A DNA stretch of 15,602 bases from Flavobacteriales bacterium UBA5869 (lineage in GTDB: Bacteria; Bacteroidota; Bacteroidia; Flavobacteriales_D; Crocinitomicaceae). Positions within the stretch are counted from its first letter, which is position 1, and every line of letters starts with the position of its first letter. The stretch covers positions 866 to 16,467 of the forward strand of contig DJFP01000002.1 of assembly GCA_002432565.1 (NCBI GenBank), written 5' to 3'. Both the position numbers and the translations under genes were made by a program. Below, piece by piece: positions 7,409 to 14,901 of the stretch. The notes beneath the pieces were generated by a model. The model did no database searches and was not told the origin of the DNA. It saw only the letters and a list, made by a program, of their open reading frames with translations.

Positions 7409-9223
7409 TTAATGACTTGCAACGTCGCTATCAAGGGAAATACCTTGCTTTTTCAACAACTTGTTTACAAAGATCGCAAAGAAAGTAATGTACGCAAAGC
7501 AAATTGCACCCACAATAAATGAAGGTTGGATCTCAATAATGTCTGATAATTTTCCCTGGATCGGTGGGATCAATGCTCCGCCCAAAATCATCATCACCAG
7601 GAACCCGGAACCTTGTGCCTGGTATTTTCCCAATCCTGCCAGAGAAAGTGAGAAAATGCAGGACCACATGGTAGAGCAGAAAAGTCCGGCGCTTAGGAAT
7701 GCATAGATGGCAACCGTTCCTGTCGTTGTTAATCCGACAACCACACAAAGTAACCCGAGTGTTCCGAAAAGTGCCAGGGAGAAAGCGGGTTTATCGTTGG
7801 TAACGTAGAATGCTGCGATTTGGAACAGAACACACACAATATACCAGTAGAGCATATCGATACGGTATCCTGAAAGTTTGAAAATCCCTAAAATAATTCC
7901 AAAGGCAACCAGCGGAACAATAAATCTCAGGATCATCTTTGTTTGTTTTGAAAGATTGAAAGCATTAATGGAACCGGACCAGCGTCCTATCATCATACTT
8001 CCCCAATACATAGCAATAAACGGCGTTGTTTCGGAAGAAGAGAGTTCGCCGAAAGCAGGTTGGTTCAATAATTCGCTCAGGTTGCTGCCTATTGCAACTT
8101 CCACACCGACATAAACAAAAATGGCGATCATTCCCAAGCTCAACTGTGGGTATTTCATTGCTCCCCAGCCATTTTGATTCTTTTTGGCTGAACGGTTGGC
8201 GAATAAAATTCCTCCCAAAACTACCAGGATCCCTCCGGAAAGCCAAAGCATACGTTTTTGCTCCAGCGGGGCTTGAATAGCGTGAATCTCTTTTTGGATC
8301 CGGACTTTTGTTTCTTCCTGAGCAGGTGTAAGGGTTTCAATGGGTTTGTTGTCTTCTCCGATAATCAATTGTTCCAGATCACCTTTTAATTCTGTTAATT
8401 GTTTAGCTTCCTCAGAGCGGTAGCTGTTAAAAACAGGTGCAAAACAAGCAATCAGTAAACCGGTAACAACCAGCATAGTAACCATAGTTTTCTTGGCTCT
8501 GTCAGCTGCAACTGTTGCTGAAACCGGTGAATCAATTAAGTGCTCTTCTTCCGGACCAAGTGTTGCTTCATCTAATTTTCCACTTGGCACACGTTTGGAA
8601 AAACCGAATAAAGCGGCTACTCCCAGGAACAGACACCCAACACAAGCGTAAAGTACGATCACTTTGCTTAAACTCAATTGGGAGATCATCTCATCACTGA
8701 CAGCTGCCGAACTTCCGAAAAGTGCCAATGAAACAACCACCGGCCCGATCGTTGTTCCGAAACTATTGATCCCACCTCCTAGATTGATCCGGTTACTTCC
8801 GGTTTTTTCATCTCCCAGTGAAATCATAAAAGGATTGGCCGCAGTTTGCTGCAGGGAAAAACCCAGTGCCACAATAAACAAACCGAACAGCATGGCTGCA
8901 AAAACGTTCAGGTAAACGGAAACAATCATCATAGCAGCACCCAAAGCAGAAAAAAGCAACCCGTTTACAATACTTTTTTTGTAGCCCCAGGTTGATACCA
9001 AATCCTGTCGGGTCATTGTGCTGAAGACAAATAACCCTAACGCTCCAAGGTAATAAGCTCCGTAAAAAGCAAAATCAATCAGCTGGCTCTGGAATTGGTC
9101 CAGGTTAAAATAATGTTTGCAAAATGGTATGAAAATACTGTTTCCTGCAGCGATAAATCCCCAGAAGAAGAAAACAGTAGTTAATGTGGAAAGTGCTCCG
9201 TAGTTTGTTTTTGTAGTTTGCAT
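7409..9223 (-). CDS. FucP/GluP-type sugar MFS transporter with central two-helix insertion
   Basis: This is an integral membrane sugar:proton symporter of the fucose/glucose/galactose (FHS) branch of the major facilitator superfamily. Starting at the ATG at 9221-9223 it has 604 residues (MQTTKTNYGALSTLTTVFFFWGF); the frame can be extended only to a TTG at 9271, which adds 16 basic residues and is less likely. Family features include the opening LTTVFFFWGFIAAGNS, the QQTAANPF block in helix 4, and the C-terminal GLGKYQAQGSGFLVMMILGGALIPPIQG. FucP is about 440 residues. The excess lies mostly between the two six-helix halves: residues ~248-264 and ~325-342 look like two extra membrane helices enclosing a charged, Glu/Lys/Gln-rich, possibly coiled-coil segment (~268-323). 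The substrate cannot be named. A strong terminator follows. Confidence 0.88.
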   Translation of the reverse strand: MQTTKTNYGALSTLTTVFFFWGFIAAGNSIFIPFCKHYFNLDQFQSQLIDFAFYGAYYLGALGLFVFSTMTRQDLVSTWGYKKSIVNGLLFSALGAAMMIVSVYLNVFAAMLFGLFIVALGFSLQQTAANPFMISLGDEKTGSNRINLGGGINSFGTTIGPVVVSLALFGSSAAVSDEMISQLSLSKVIVLYACVGCLFLGVAALFGFSKRVPSGKLDEATLGPEEEHLIDSPVSATVAADRAKKTMVTMLVVTGLLIACFAPVFNSYRSEEAKQLTELKGDLEQLIIGEDNKPIETLTPAQEETKVRIQKEIHAIQAPLEQKRMLWLSGGILVVLGGILFANRSAKKNQNGWGAMKYPQLSLGMIAIFVYVGVEVAIGSNLSELLNQPAFGELSSSETTPFIAMYWGSMMIGRWSGSINAFNLSKQTKMILRFIVPLVAFGIILGIFKLSGYRIDMLYWYIVCVLFQIAAFYVTNDKPAFSLALFGTLGLLCVVVGLTTTGTVAIYAFLSAGLFCSTMWSCIFSLSLAGLGKYQAQGSGFLVMMILGGALIPPIQGKLSDIIEIQPSFIVGAICFAYITFFAIFVNKLLKKQGISLDSDVASH

Positions 9224-9270
9224 GGATCGCTTTTTCGATATATGTGGTCGAAAATAACGCAATTTTTTCA

Positions 9271-9305
9271 ATTCCCCATTCGGAGGGGGATAAAGGGGGA
9301 GGATA
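9271..9305. repeat. Short C/G-run intergenic element
   Basis: This purine-rich stretch contains TCCCC (9273-9277) facing GGGGA (9286-9290) as a 5-bp stem, followed by a second G-run (9295-9302). It lies between the SCO1 and transporter genes. It resembles the C-run/G-run dispersed intergenic elements found in some Flavobacteriia, but only one copy is present in the window, so the repeat status is a guess. Confidence 0.35.
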
Positions 9306-9355
9306 TTTCGAAACTTTTACGGATTAATTGATATCTGTATGGAAACGGGAGAAAT

Positions 9356-10015
9356 TTAAAGATCTTCCTCCATCAGCTTTTGAACATCCCGGATCAGTTT
9401 GTCTACTTCTTTTGAATTAGTTCCGTCATAATATCCTCGAATGCGTTTTTGTGTATCTACTAAAACAAAATAGTTGGTATGAATAAAATCGGAACCTACA
9501 TCCCCCTGGTTTTGTGCTTCAGCAGGTTTCAGGACAAAGAAACTTCTGCGGGCCAATTTATAAAGGGCTTTTTTATTCCCTGTCAAAAAATGCCATTGCG
9601 TTGGATCTGCTCCATGGGCGTCTGCGTAGTTTTTCATTTGTGCAACGGAATCCGTTTCAGGGTCAACCGTAAAACTCAGGATCTTAAATTGATTATTTCC
9701 TTTAAATGCAGCTTGCACCCGCTGCATTTCGGCATTCATTACCGGGCAGATCGTTCCGCAGGTCGTAAAGAAATATTCGGCAACGTAGATTTTATCCTCC
9801 AGGTCTTTGGATCCGTATGATTTACCGCTTTGATCCGTGAAAGAAAATTCCTGGATGCGGTGACCGAATCCTTTTCTGACCAAATCTTTATCCACCATCT
9901 CTGATTCAACATCCACAGGATTATAGACCTTCAAAGGTTTTTCACCCGGTCTGGTTAAGAAATAAGCTATAATGACTCCGACAACGAAGATAAGGGCAAC
10001 AATGAGAACGCGCAT
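9356..10015 (-). CDS. SCO1/SenC family copper chaperone
   Basis: A 219-residue SCO protein, which binds copper and helps assemble the Cu-A site of cytochrome c oxidase, acting as a thioredoxin-fold copper carrier or reductant on the outer face of the inner membrane. Residues ~3-20 form one N-terminal membrane anchor. The copper site is complete: C86 and C90 in TTCGTICPVM (CxxxCP) and H179 in FIHTNYFVLVD. The FTVDPETDSV segment (~115-124) is also typical. I start it at the ATG at 10013-10015; a GTG 24 bases upstream would overlap the -7 promoter motif. The gene lies 45 bases downstream of the TonB-dependent receptor on the same strand, so the two may share a transcript, although a perfect -7 box in the gap suggests its own promoter too. 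No cytochrome oxidase genes are in the window. Confidence 0.93.
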   Translation of the reverse strand: MRVLIVALIFVVGVIIAYFLTRPGEKPLKVYNPVDVESEMVDKDLVRKGFGHRIQEFSFTDQSGKSYGSKDLEDKIYVAEYFFTTCGTICPVMNAEMQRVQAAFKGNNQFKILSFTVDPETDSVAQMKNYADAHGADPTQWHFLTGNKKALYKLARRSFFVLKPAEAQNQGDVGSDFIHTNYFVLVDTQKRIRGYYDGTNSKEVDKLIRDVQKLMEEDL

Positions 10016-10028
10016 CTTTGTTTTTTTA

Positions 10029-10036
10029 CAAAAATA
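10029..10036 (-). promoter_or_regulatory. Possible -7 promoter box of the SCO1 gene
   Basis: On the minus strand this reads TATTTTTG, a perfect TAnnTTTG match, ending 13 bases before the SCO1 ATG and implying a leader of only several bases. No -33 TTTG is visible, and the T-rich setting makes chance matches easier. Confidence 0.35.
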
Positions 10037-10060
10037 CACGCTAAATGAATTGGATGAGTA

Positions 10061-12472
10061 TTAATCTCCTCCTAATTTTAAAGTATATTGAAGCATCACT
10101 GTTCTCGGAGGCTCAATTTTCAGAGGACGCAGAGAATAAGTTTTATTCAAAATGTTGCTGCCAATAAGCGCAAATCGGTGTTTGTCTTTTAATAAGTAAG
10201 AGATGCGCGCATCGAAGATCCAGTTGCCGTGGCGGGTTCTTTCAAAATAATCCATGTAATAAATATCTTGTAGGAATTCAATGTCTTTCGTTAATTTTTC
10301 AAAGTCTTTGATGATGGCATCCATATTGACAATCTTGGAAAAGTATTTGGCACTTAAACCAATAGATAATTTTTGAGCAAAGGTGTATTCCATATCAACC
10401 TTCACGTTATGTAGAAATCGATACTTTAGAATCTTGGAAGATGAATCCAGAGATGTCGTGTTATAAGTGAATTTGCGGTTTAGTGAATCAATTGCGTATA
10501 AATAGTCGGGAGTTAATGTAGTTGGTACAATGTAAGTATATCCGCATAAAAAAGTCACGTCACTTTTTTTACCTATTGCTACTGTTCCGGCCAGGGAGGC
10601 GTCGATGCCTTTTACTCGGGATTTTCCAGTATTTAAGAATTTAAATCCGGCAGATGAAGACATCGTTTCGGCAGAAGTAATAGGGTTCCAGATTCCAAAC
10701 ATATACTCGATAGTATTTTGATATTCTTGCCAAAATCCGGCAACATCAAAGAAACTCATTACCGGACCAATTTTGAAGCCTTGCTTAATACCGAACTCTG
10801 CGTTCCAGCTGGTTTCTGCTTTTAATTCAGGGTTAGGGAATACACCGAAGTTACCAACACCGGTTTTGATGTAACGTTCTGTAATCGTTGGAAAGCGGTA
10901 TCCCTGACCATAAGACGCTCTCAGGAAGGTTGCTTTGTGAATTTTGAAATTAGTTCCCGCTCTAAAAATTGGTTTTAAAGCTGTTATGGAATCATTCAGC
11001 TGGAAATATTCCAAACGCCCGCCTAATGAAACAGTCAATCTTTTCCATAATTTCTTCTCCGCCTGGGCATATGCGGAAATGTTCAGTAATTGATTGTAAG
11101 GTGATCCCGAAGCTCTGTAGATATTGGAATAAGAATAAGTATTTTGAGCAGTAATACCGCCAATAAAATCAACTGGAATAATTTGCTTAATGGAAGTCTT
11201 GTATTGGTAATCTCCATACAAAACAGTCGATTGATTATCCTGGTTAGCAGTTAATTCGTTTACGGTTCTGAATAAACGTGTTCTTAAGCTATGTTTGGAT
11301 CCTGATTTTGTGGTATAAATAATAAAAGGGTCAATGTTGAAAATCAATTGGTTTTGAAGGAATGCAGCCCCCGGATACGCTCGATAAAGCCCCGTGGAAT
11401 CATCCAGCCAAGCAAAAACCATGTTAGACTGGGAAACCATGAAATTACCATTTACTCCATAAACCAACCCCTTATTTTTAATGGATCTCCGGGAAAGGTT
11501 AAAATTAATGCGCCCGCGTTTACTGACCATTTGTTTATTGGAGAAATTGGTTATGGTATCTTTCCATACAATCGAGTCTGTAATCCTTGCGGGGCCCATA
11601 TAACCATGATCGTAATTAAAGTTCCCGCCAAAGACTAAATCCCATTGCCTGAACTTGCGTGAATGTAAAAATGTTGCACCTGCGATGATCGGCGTGTCAT
11701 CATACCATTTTGCGCCTTGTTCATTTGGAGCGCTGTACAGTCCCGAATACAAAATAACTTTTGTTAGTGGTTTTGCAGTTGGGTAAGCAGTTCGAATATT
11801 AATAGAACCTGATAAAGCAGAACTTCCGGAAAGTACGGATGCTGCACCTTTGATCACTTCTACCTGGCTGATATTCTCAACCGGGATAAACCCCCACTCA
11901 GGTCTGCCGGCATCTCCGGAAAGCATGGGCATATCATCCACCATGACCGCAACTTTGGAGCCAACTCCGAAGGTAAATCCGCTTCCTCCACGAATCTGGG
12001 GCTCCCCGTCCAGGATATTCAACCCGGGAGTTTGATCCAGGGCAGTTTCAATACTGCGGGTATTCTTGCTTTCGATTAAACGTGGCTTGAGTACTTCCAT
12101 GGAAACGGTTTGATCCTCCAATGGTTTGTCAAACTTTCCTACTTTTACTTCTACTACATCCAATACGGTTGAAATCTCTTCCATGGGAATGTCCAGTTCA
12201 ATCAGACCGTTTTCAGTCACATTGATTTGAATGGTATCTGTATTCATCCCTTCCATGCGGCAAATCAGGTTGTAAACCCCTACCGGAAGTTCCAGCACAA
12301 ATTGACCGTTTTCATCGGAATTTGCACCGTAAAGCTGATTGGTTTTTACAAATACGGTAGCACCAACAACAGCTTCTCCCTGCAGATCGCGAACTTTCCC
12401 GGTTATTCTTCCTGTTTGAGCAAAAATGAAAGAGGATGTTGAAAGTAGTAAGATGGAAAGCAAGTACTTCAT
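10061..12472 (-). CDS. TonB-dependent outer-membrane receptor with CarboxypepD_reg-like domain
   Basis: An 803-residue outer-membrane active transporter that would import a scarce ligand using TonB/ExbBD energy. Residues 1-18 are a signal peptide (MKYLLSILLLSTSSFIFA). Residues ~21-105 form the carboxypeptidase-regulatory-like domain typical of Bacteroidota receptors (GRITGKVRDLQGEAVVGATV ... DENGQFVLELPVGVYNL). The plug follows at ~115-235, with TPGLNILDGEPQIRGGSG, VAVMVDDMPML and ISQVEVIKGAASVLSGSSALSG. The remainder is a long beta-barrel ending in an aromatic/aliphatic strand (TVMLQYTLKLGGD). No SusD partner, N-terminal signalling domain or anti-sigma gene is nearby, so it is not an evident polysaccharide-utilisation receptor. 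The SCO1 gene lies 45 bases downstream, so a metal such as copper is a possible substrate, but no metal-binding cluster is seen and the ligand stays unknown. Confidence 0.93.
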   Translation of the reverse strand: MKYLLSILLLSTSSFIFAQTGRITGKVRDLQGEAVVGATVFVKTNQLYGANSDENGQFVLELPVGVYNLICRMEGMNTDTIQINVTENGLIELDIPMEEISTVLDVVEVKVGKFDKPLEDQTVSMEVLKPRLIESKNTRSIETALDQTPGLNILDGEPQIRGGSGFTFGVGSKVAVMVDDMPMLSGDAGRPEWGFIPVENISQVEVIKGAASVLSGSSALSGSINIRTAYPTAKPLTKVILYSGLYSAPNEQGAKWYDDTPIIAGATFLHSRKFRQWDLVFGGNFNYDHGYMGPARITDSIVWKDTITNFSNKQMVSKRGRINFNLSRRSIKNKGLVYGVNGNFMVSQSNMVFAWLDDSTGLYRAYPGAAFLQNQLIFNIDPFIIYTTKSGSKHSLRTRLFRTVNELTANQDNQSTVLYGDYQYKTSIKQIIPVDFIGGITAQNTYSYSNIYRASGSPYNQLLNISAYAQAEKKLWKRLTVSLGGRLEYFQLNDSITALKPIFRAGTNFKIHKATFLRASYGQGYRFPTITERYIKTGVGNFGVFPNPELKAETSWNAEFGIKQGFKIGPVMSFFDVAGFWQEYQNTIEYMFGIWNPITSAETMSSSAGFKFLNTGKSRVKGIDASLAGTVAIGKKSDVTFLCGYTYIVPTTLTPDYLYAIDSLNRKFTYNTTSLDSSSKILKYRFLHNVKVDMEYTFAQKLSIGLSAKYFSKIVNMDAIIKDFEKLTKDIEFLQDIYYMDYFERTRHGNWIFDARISYLLKDKHRFALIGSNILNKTYSLRPLKIEPPRTVMLQYTLKLGGD

Positions 12473-12493
12473 AAAATGTAGCTTATAAATAGT

Positions 12494-12524
12494 GAACCAC
12501 CATCCTCAGTAAGAATGGTGGTTA
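12494..12524 (-). promoter_or_regulatory. Hairpin at the predicted 5' end of the TonB-receptor mRNA
   Basis: AACCACCAT (12495-12503) and ATGGTGGTT (12515-12523) pair perfectly over 9 bp with an 11-base loop; two further pairs form outside if G12494 is bulged. The hairpin begins only a few bases after the -7 box TACCTTTG (12537 to 12530 on the minus strand), so it would cap the 5' end of the receptor transcript. It also lies 22 bases after the stop of the 718-residue protein gene and could help end that transcript, though only a weak T-rich stretch follows. Confidence 0.6.
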
Positions 12525-12529
12525 CACAA

Positions 12530-12537
12530 CAAAGGTA
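12530..12537 (-). promoter_or_regulatory. Probable -7 promoter box of the TonB-receptor gene
   Basis: On the minus strand this reads TACCTTTG, a perfect TAnnTTTG match in the 73-base gap between the two genes. It would start transcription near 12524-12525 and give a leader of about 50 bases containing the hairpin. No good -33 box is seen. Confidence 0.45.
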
Positions 12538-12545
12538 TGAAAATT

Positions 12546-14702
12546 TTACTTCTTAACGATTCGAATAGTTTGAATACCTTGTTCCTGAGTTAATTGAAGA
12601 ACATAAATTCCATTTTCGAAAGAAGAAAGATCAATCATATTGGCCGCATTAGAAACTTCTCCGCTCAAAACAACTTGTCCTGATACAGAAACGACTTTGA
12701 AAGCAGTATTTCCAACAAGATTAGTAAGAGTTAATTTGCCATCCGTTGGATTTGGATAAACCGAAACAGTATTGATTTCGTTGTCGTTTAATCCCAAACA
12801 CTCTTCTACTTGAATAGTACTTGTGGCCGTGTTTGAGCAGGTATTTGCATCTGTATAAGAATAAGTGATTGTTTCAGATCCAACTCCTGCCGTTGCAGGA
12901 TCAAAGTTTCCACCACTTACACCTGTTCCGCTATAAGTTCCTCCTGCCGGAGCTCCTCCTGATAAAGCAAATGCAGGATGGTAAACACAAACATCGGTAA
13001 AGTTTGTCAGGGAAACATTTGGTAATCCATTTAAAATGACTGTCACGGTATCTGCATCCGCAGGACATGAACCAACAGCTGCAATTGTATTAATTACAGA
13101 ATATGTTCCTGGTGTACTTGCGGACAAATCAATTTGACCCGTATTTGAATTAATAGTCAATCCGGAAGTAATGGAAGAGAAAACACCACCGTTTGCTCCG
13201 TTACCAAATACCGGTGCCGGATCAGTTGCATCAGCACAATACGCTGGCTGAGCATAGGTAAAGGAAGCATCCGGATTTGAAGTTAATGTAATAGCTAACT
13301 GGGTCATGTCCGGACAGATTCCACCAACATTATAGGTAACCGTATATGTACCGGGTGTGCTCCCCGCAACATCGATTTCTCCGGTTGTGGTGCTTACAAA
13401 TACCAAACCTGCAGTAGAAGAGAATGTTCCGGCTTCAAGAGTAGTAGGAGTTTGGTTTCCATCAAAAATACAAATGGTATTTGACGGATAAGAGAATGTT
13501 GCATTTGCTGCAGCATTGATTGTAATGGATGTAGTTTCTGTATCCGGACAAGAACCAGAAGTTGTATTTGTCACGGTATATGTTCCGGGTGTACTTGCTG
13601 CTAAATTAATAACTCCGGTTGTCGGGTTAATGGACAGACCTGAAGTAGAAGTAAATGTTCCTGCATCAACTACTGTTGGTGTTTGATTCCCTGCGTTTGA
13701 GCAATAAGTTGCCTGAGAGTAACTAAACGTTGCGTCATCGTAATCATTTACAGTAACTGTAACAGGTGTTGAAGTCGTGGATCCCCATTGGTTTGTAACC
13801 GTCAAAGTTACAGTATAGGTACCGGCAGTTGTATACTGATGGATCGGGTTTGCTGTTGTTCCGTTAGGAGTACCATCTCCAAAATTCCATGAGTAAGAGG
13901 TTGGATAGTTGGTGGATGTGCTTGTGAAAGTTACATTTCCTCCGATACAGATTGTTGCAGATGTATTCGTAAAAGCTGCTTTTGGAACGTAGATCATTTC
14001 AATGTCATCAATGATTAATGAATCCTTATCTGATCCGCCTCCAGGAGTTTTGTGCGTTGCAAAAGTGGCAAGTACATAGGCTCCAAGACTTGGCGTAGTA
14101 ACATAATTAAAGGGAATGGAAACTCTTCTCCATCCTCCGCCGGTGTATTCAATGTTTTTAATTGCTTTTGCAACAGTATTTGAACCGTTTACATCATTTG
14201 GATCCTTGAAGTTGTTAACATTCTTGTGGATAACGAAACTAACTCTGGCAGAGTCATTTTGTGTTGTGTTTGTTGGTTTGTATTTCAACCAAACAACGAC
14301 TGAATCAGGAGTGTCAGCGAAAGCTTCTGATTTGGCAGCCGATGAATTGTCTGTATAATTATAATTGGATGCATCCGTTGGGGTTGAACTTCCCATATTA
14401 ATAATACCACAAGTCATGTTTCCCTGGGCAATTACCGAACTGATAGGGTTTTTGGCCCAGATTCGCGCTGAGTAAATTCCGGTGGAGCCTGGTCTGTGTT
14501 GAGTAGTTCGCCCCATAGTAGAACTACCAAACAAAAAAGCAACCCCTCCTGTTCCGGATTTGAAACTATTCCAGTTAACGGGTTCAGCATTTTCATTGGT
14601 AGATGTTTCCCAAGCCTCAAAGGAGCTATTCCCAATCTGAGTCTGAGCAGATGCCTGCAGGGTGAGAGTAAGTAGTGATAAACTGAGTACTATTTTTTTC
14701 AT
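12546..14702 (-). CDS. Secreted multidomain repeat protein with T9SS sorting domain
   Basis: A 718-residue secreted or cell-surface protein. Residues 1-19 are a signal peptide (MKKIVLSLSLLTLTLQASA|Q). Residues ~21-238 resemble the PCMD (putative carbohydrate metabolism, PF13201) domain: an N..FE.W opening, HRPGSTGIYSARIWAKN, GNMTCGIINMGS, ASNYNYT and TPDSVVVWLKYKP. A PKD domain follows at ~240-319 (SYSWNFGDG ... GTYTVTLTVTN). Next come three ~77-residue repeats (~323-397, 400-475, 478-556), each with an early Cys, GxFSS..GL, TG.I(D/N)..ASTPGTY(T/S)V and a late SCP/ICP, then an Ig-like domain (~560-632) ending in VEECLG. Residues ~641-718 are a type A T9SS sorting domain (VSVYPNPTDGKLTL ... 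NGIYVLQL ... IRIVKK), so export by the Por system is expected. The PCMD call is from memory of the family pattern; substrate unknown. Confidence 0.93.
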   Translation of the reverse strand: MKKIVLSLSLLTLTLQASAQTQIGNSSFEAWETSTNENAEPVNWNSFKSGTGGVAFLFGSSTMGRTTQHRPGSTGIYSARIWAKNPISSVIAQGNMTCGIINMGSSTPTDASNYNYTDNSSAAKSEAFADTPDSVVVWLKYKPTNTTQNDSARVSFVIHKNVNNFKDPNDVNGSNTVAKAIKNIEYTGGGWRRVSIPFNYVTTPSLGAYVLATFATHKTPGGGSDKDSLIIDDIEMIYVPKAAFTNTSATICIGGNVTFTSTSTNYPTSYSWNFGDGTPNGTTANPIHQYTTAGTYTVTLTVTNQWGSTTSTPVTVTVNDYDDATFSYSQATYCSNAGNQTPTVVDAGTFTSTSGLSINPTTGVINLAASTPGTYTVTNTTSGSCPDTETTSITINAAANATFSYPSNTICIFDGNQTPTTLEAGTFSSTAGLVFVSTTTGEIDVAGSTPGTYTVTYNVGGICPDMTQLAITLTSNPDASFTYAQPAYCADATDPAPVFGNGANGGVFSSITSGLTINSNTGQIDLSASTPGTYSVINTIAAVGSCPADADTVTVILNGLPNVSLTNFTDVCVYHPAFALSGGAPAGGTYSGTGVSGGNFDPATAGVGSETITYSYTDANTCSNTATSTIQVEECLGLNDNEINTVSVYPNPTDGKLTLTNLVGNTAFKVVSVSGQVVLSGEVSNAANMIDLSSFENGIYVLQLTQEQGIQTIRIVKK
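13035..13739 (-). repeat. Three tandem ~77-codon repeats inside the T9SS protein gene
   Basis: The coding units at about 13512-13739, 13278-13505 and 13035-13271 encode the three homologous beta-sandwich-like repeats. The pattern is (D/N)A(T/S)F(S/T)Y, a Cys about 8-9 residues later, G.FSS, GL, TG.I, then ASTPGTY or GSTPGTY and a closing Cys-Pro. The third copy is slightly longer. DNA identity is moderate, so the duplication is not recent. Confidence 0.75.
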
Positions 14703-14748
14703 AGTCTGTTGATTTAAGATTCTTTGCAGAATCCGGTTAATGTATTAA

Positions 14749-14756
14749 CAAATTTA
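14749..14756 (-). promoter_or_regulatory. Probable -7 promoter box of the T9SS repeat-protein gene
   Basis: On the minus strand this reads TAAATTTG, the same 8-base sequence as ahead of sdhC and a perfect TAnnTTTG match. It ends 46 bases before the ATG at 14700-14702 in the 199-base divergent region. No -33 TTTG is apparent. Confidence 0.45.
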
Positions 14757-14877
14757 GTGGATTTATTGAATTCCGGATGTTTTTAACAGTTGATATTAAG
14801 CCAAATGAAGGTTGGTTATCTGATCGAATTAACAGTTCTTTAAAACCATCAATGGAATGTGGCAGGGGTATTTCTAT

Positions 14878-14885
14878 TATTTTTG
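14878..14885 (+). promoter_or_regulatory. Probable -7 promoter box of the M42 peptidase gene
   Basis: TATTTTTG on the plus strand matches TAnnTTTG exactly and ends 16 bases before the peptidase ATG (14902), implying a short leader. No -33 box is evident. Confidence 0.4.
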
Positions 14886-14901
14886 ACGCAAACTCGAATA
14901 A

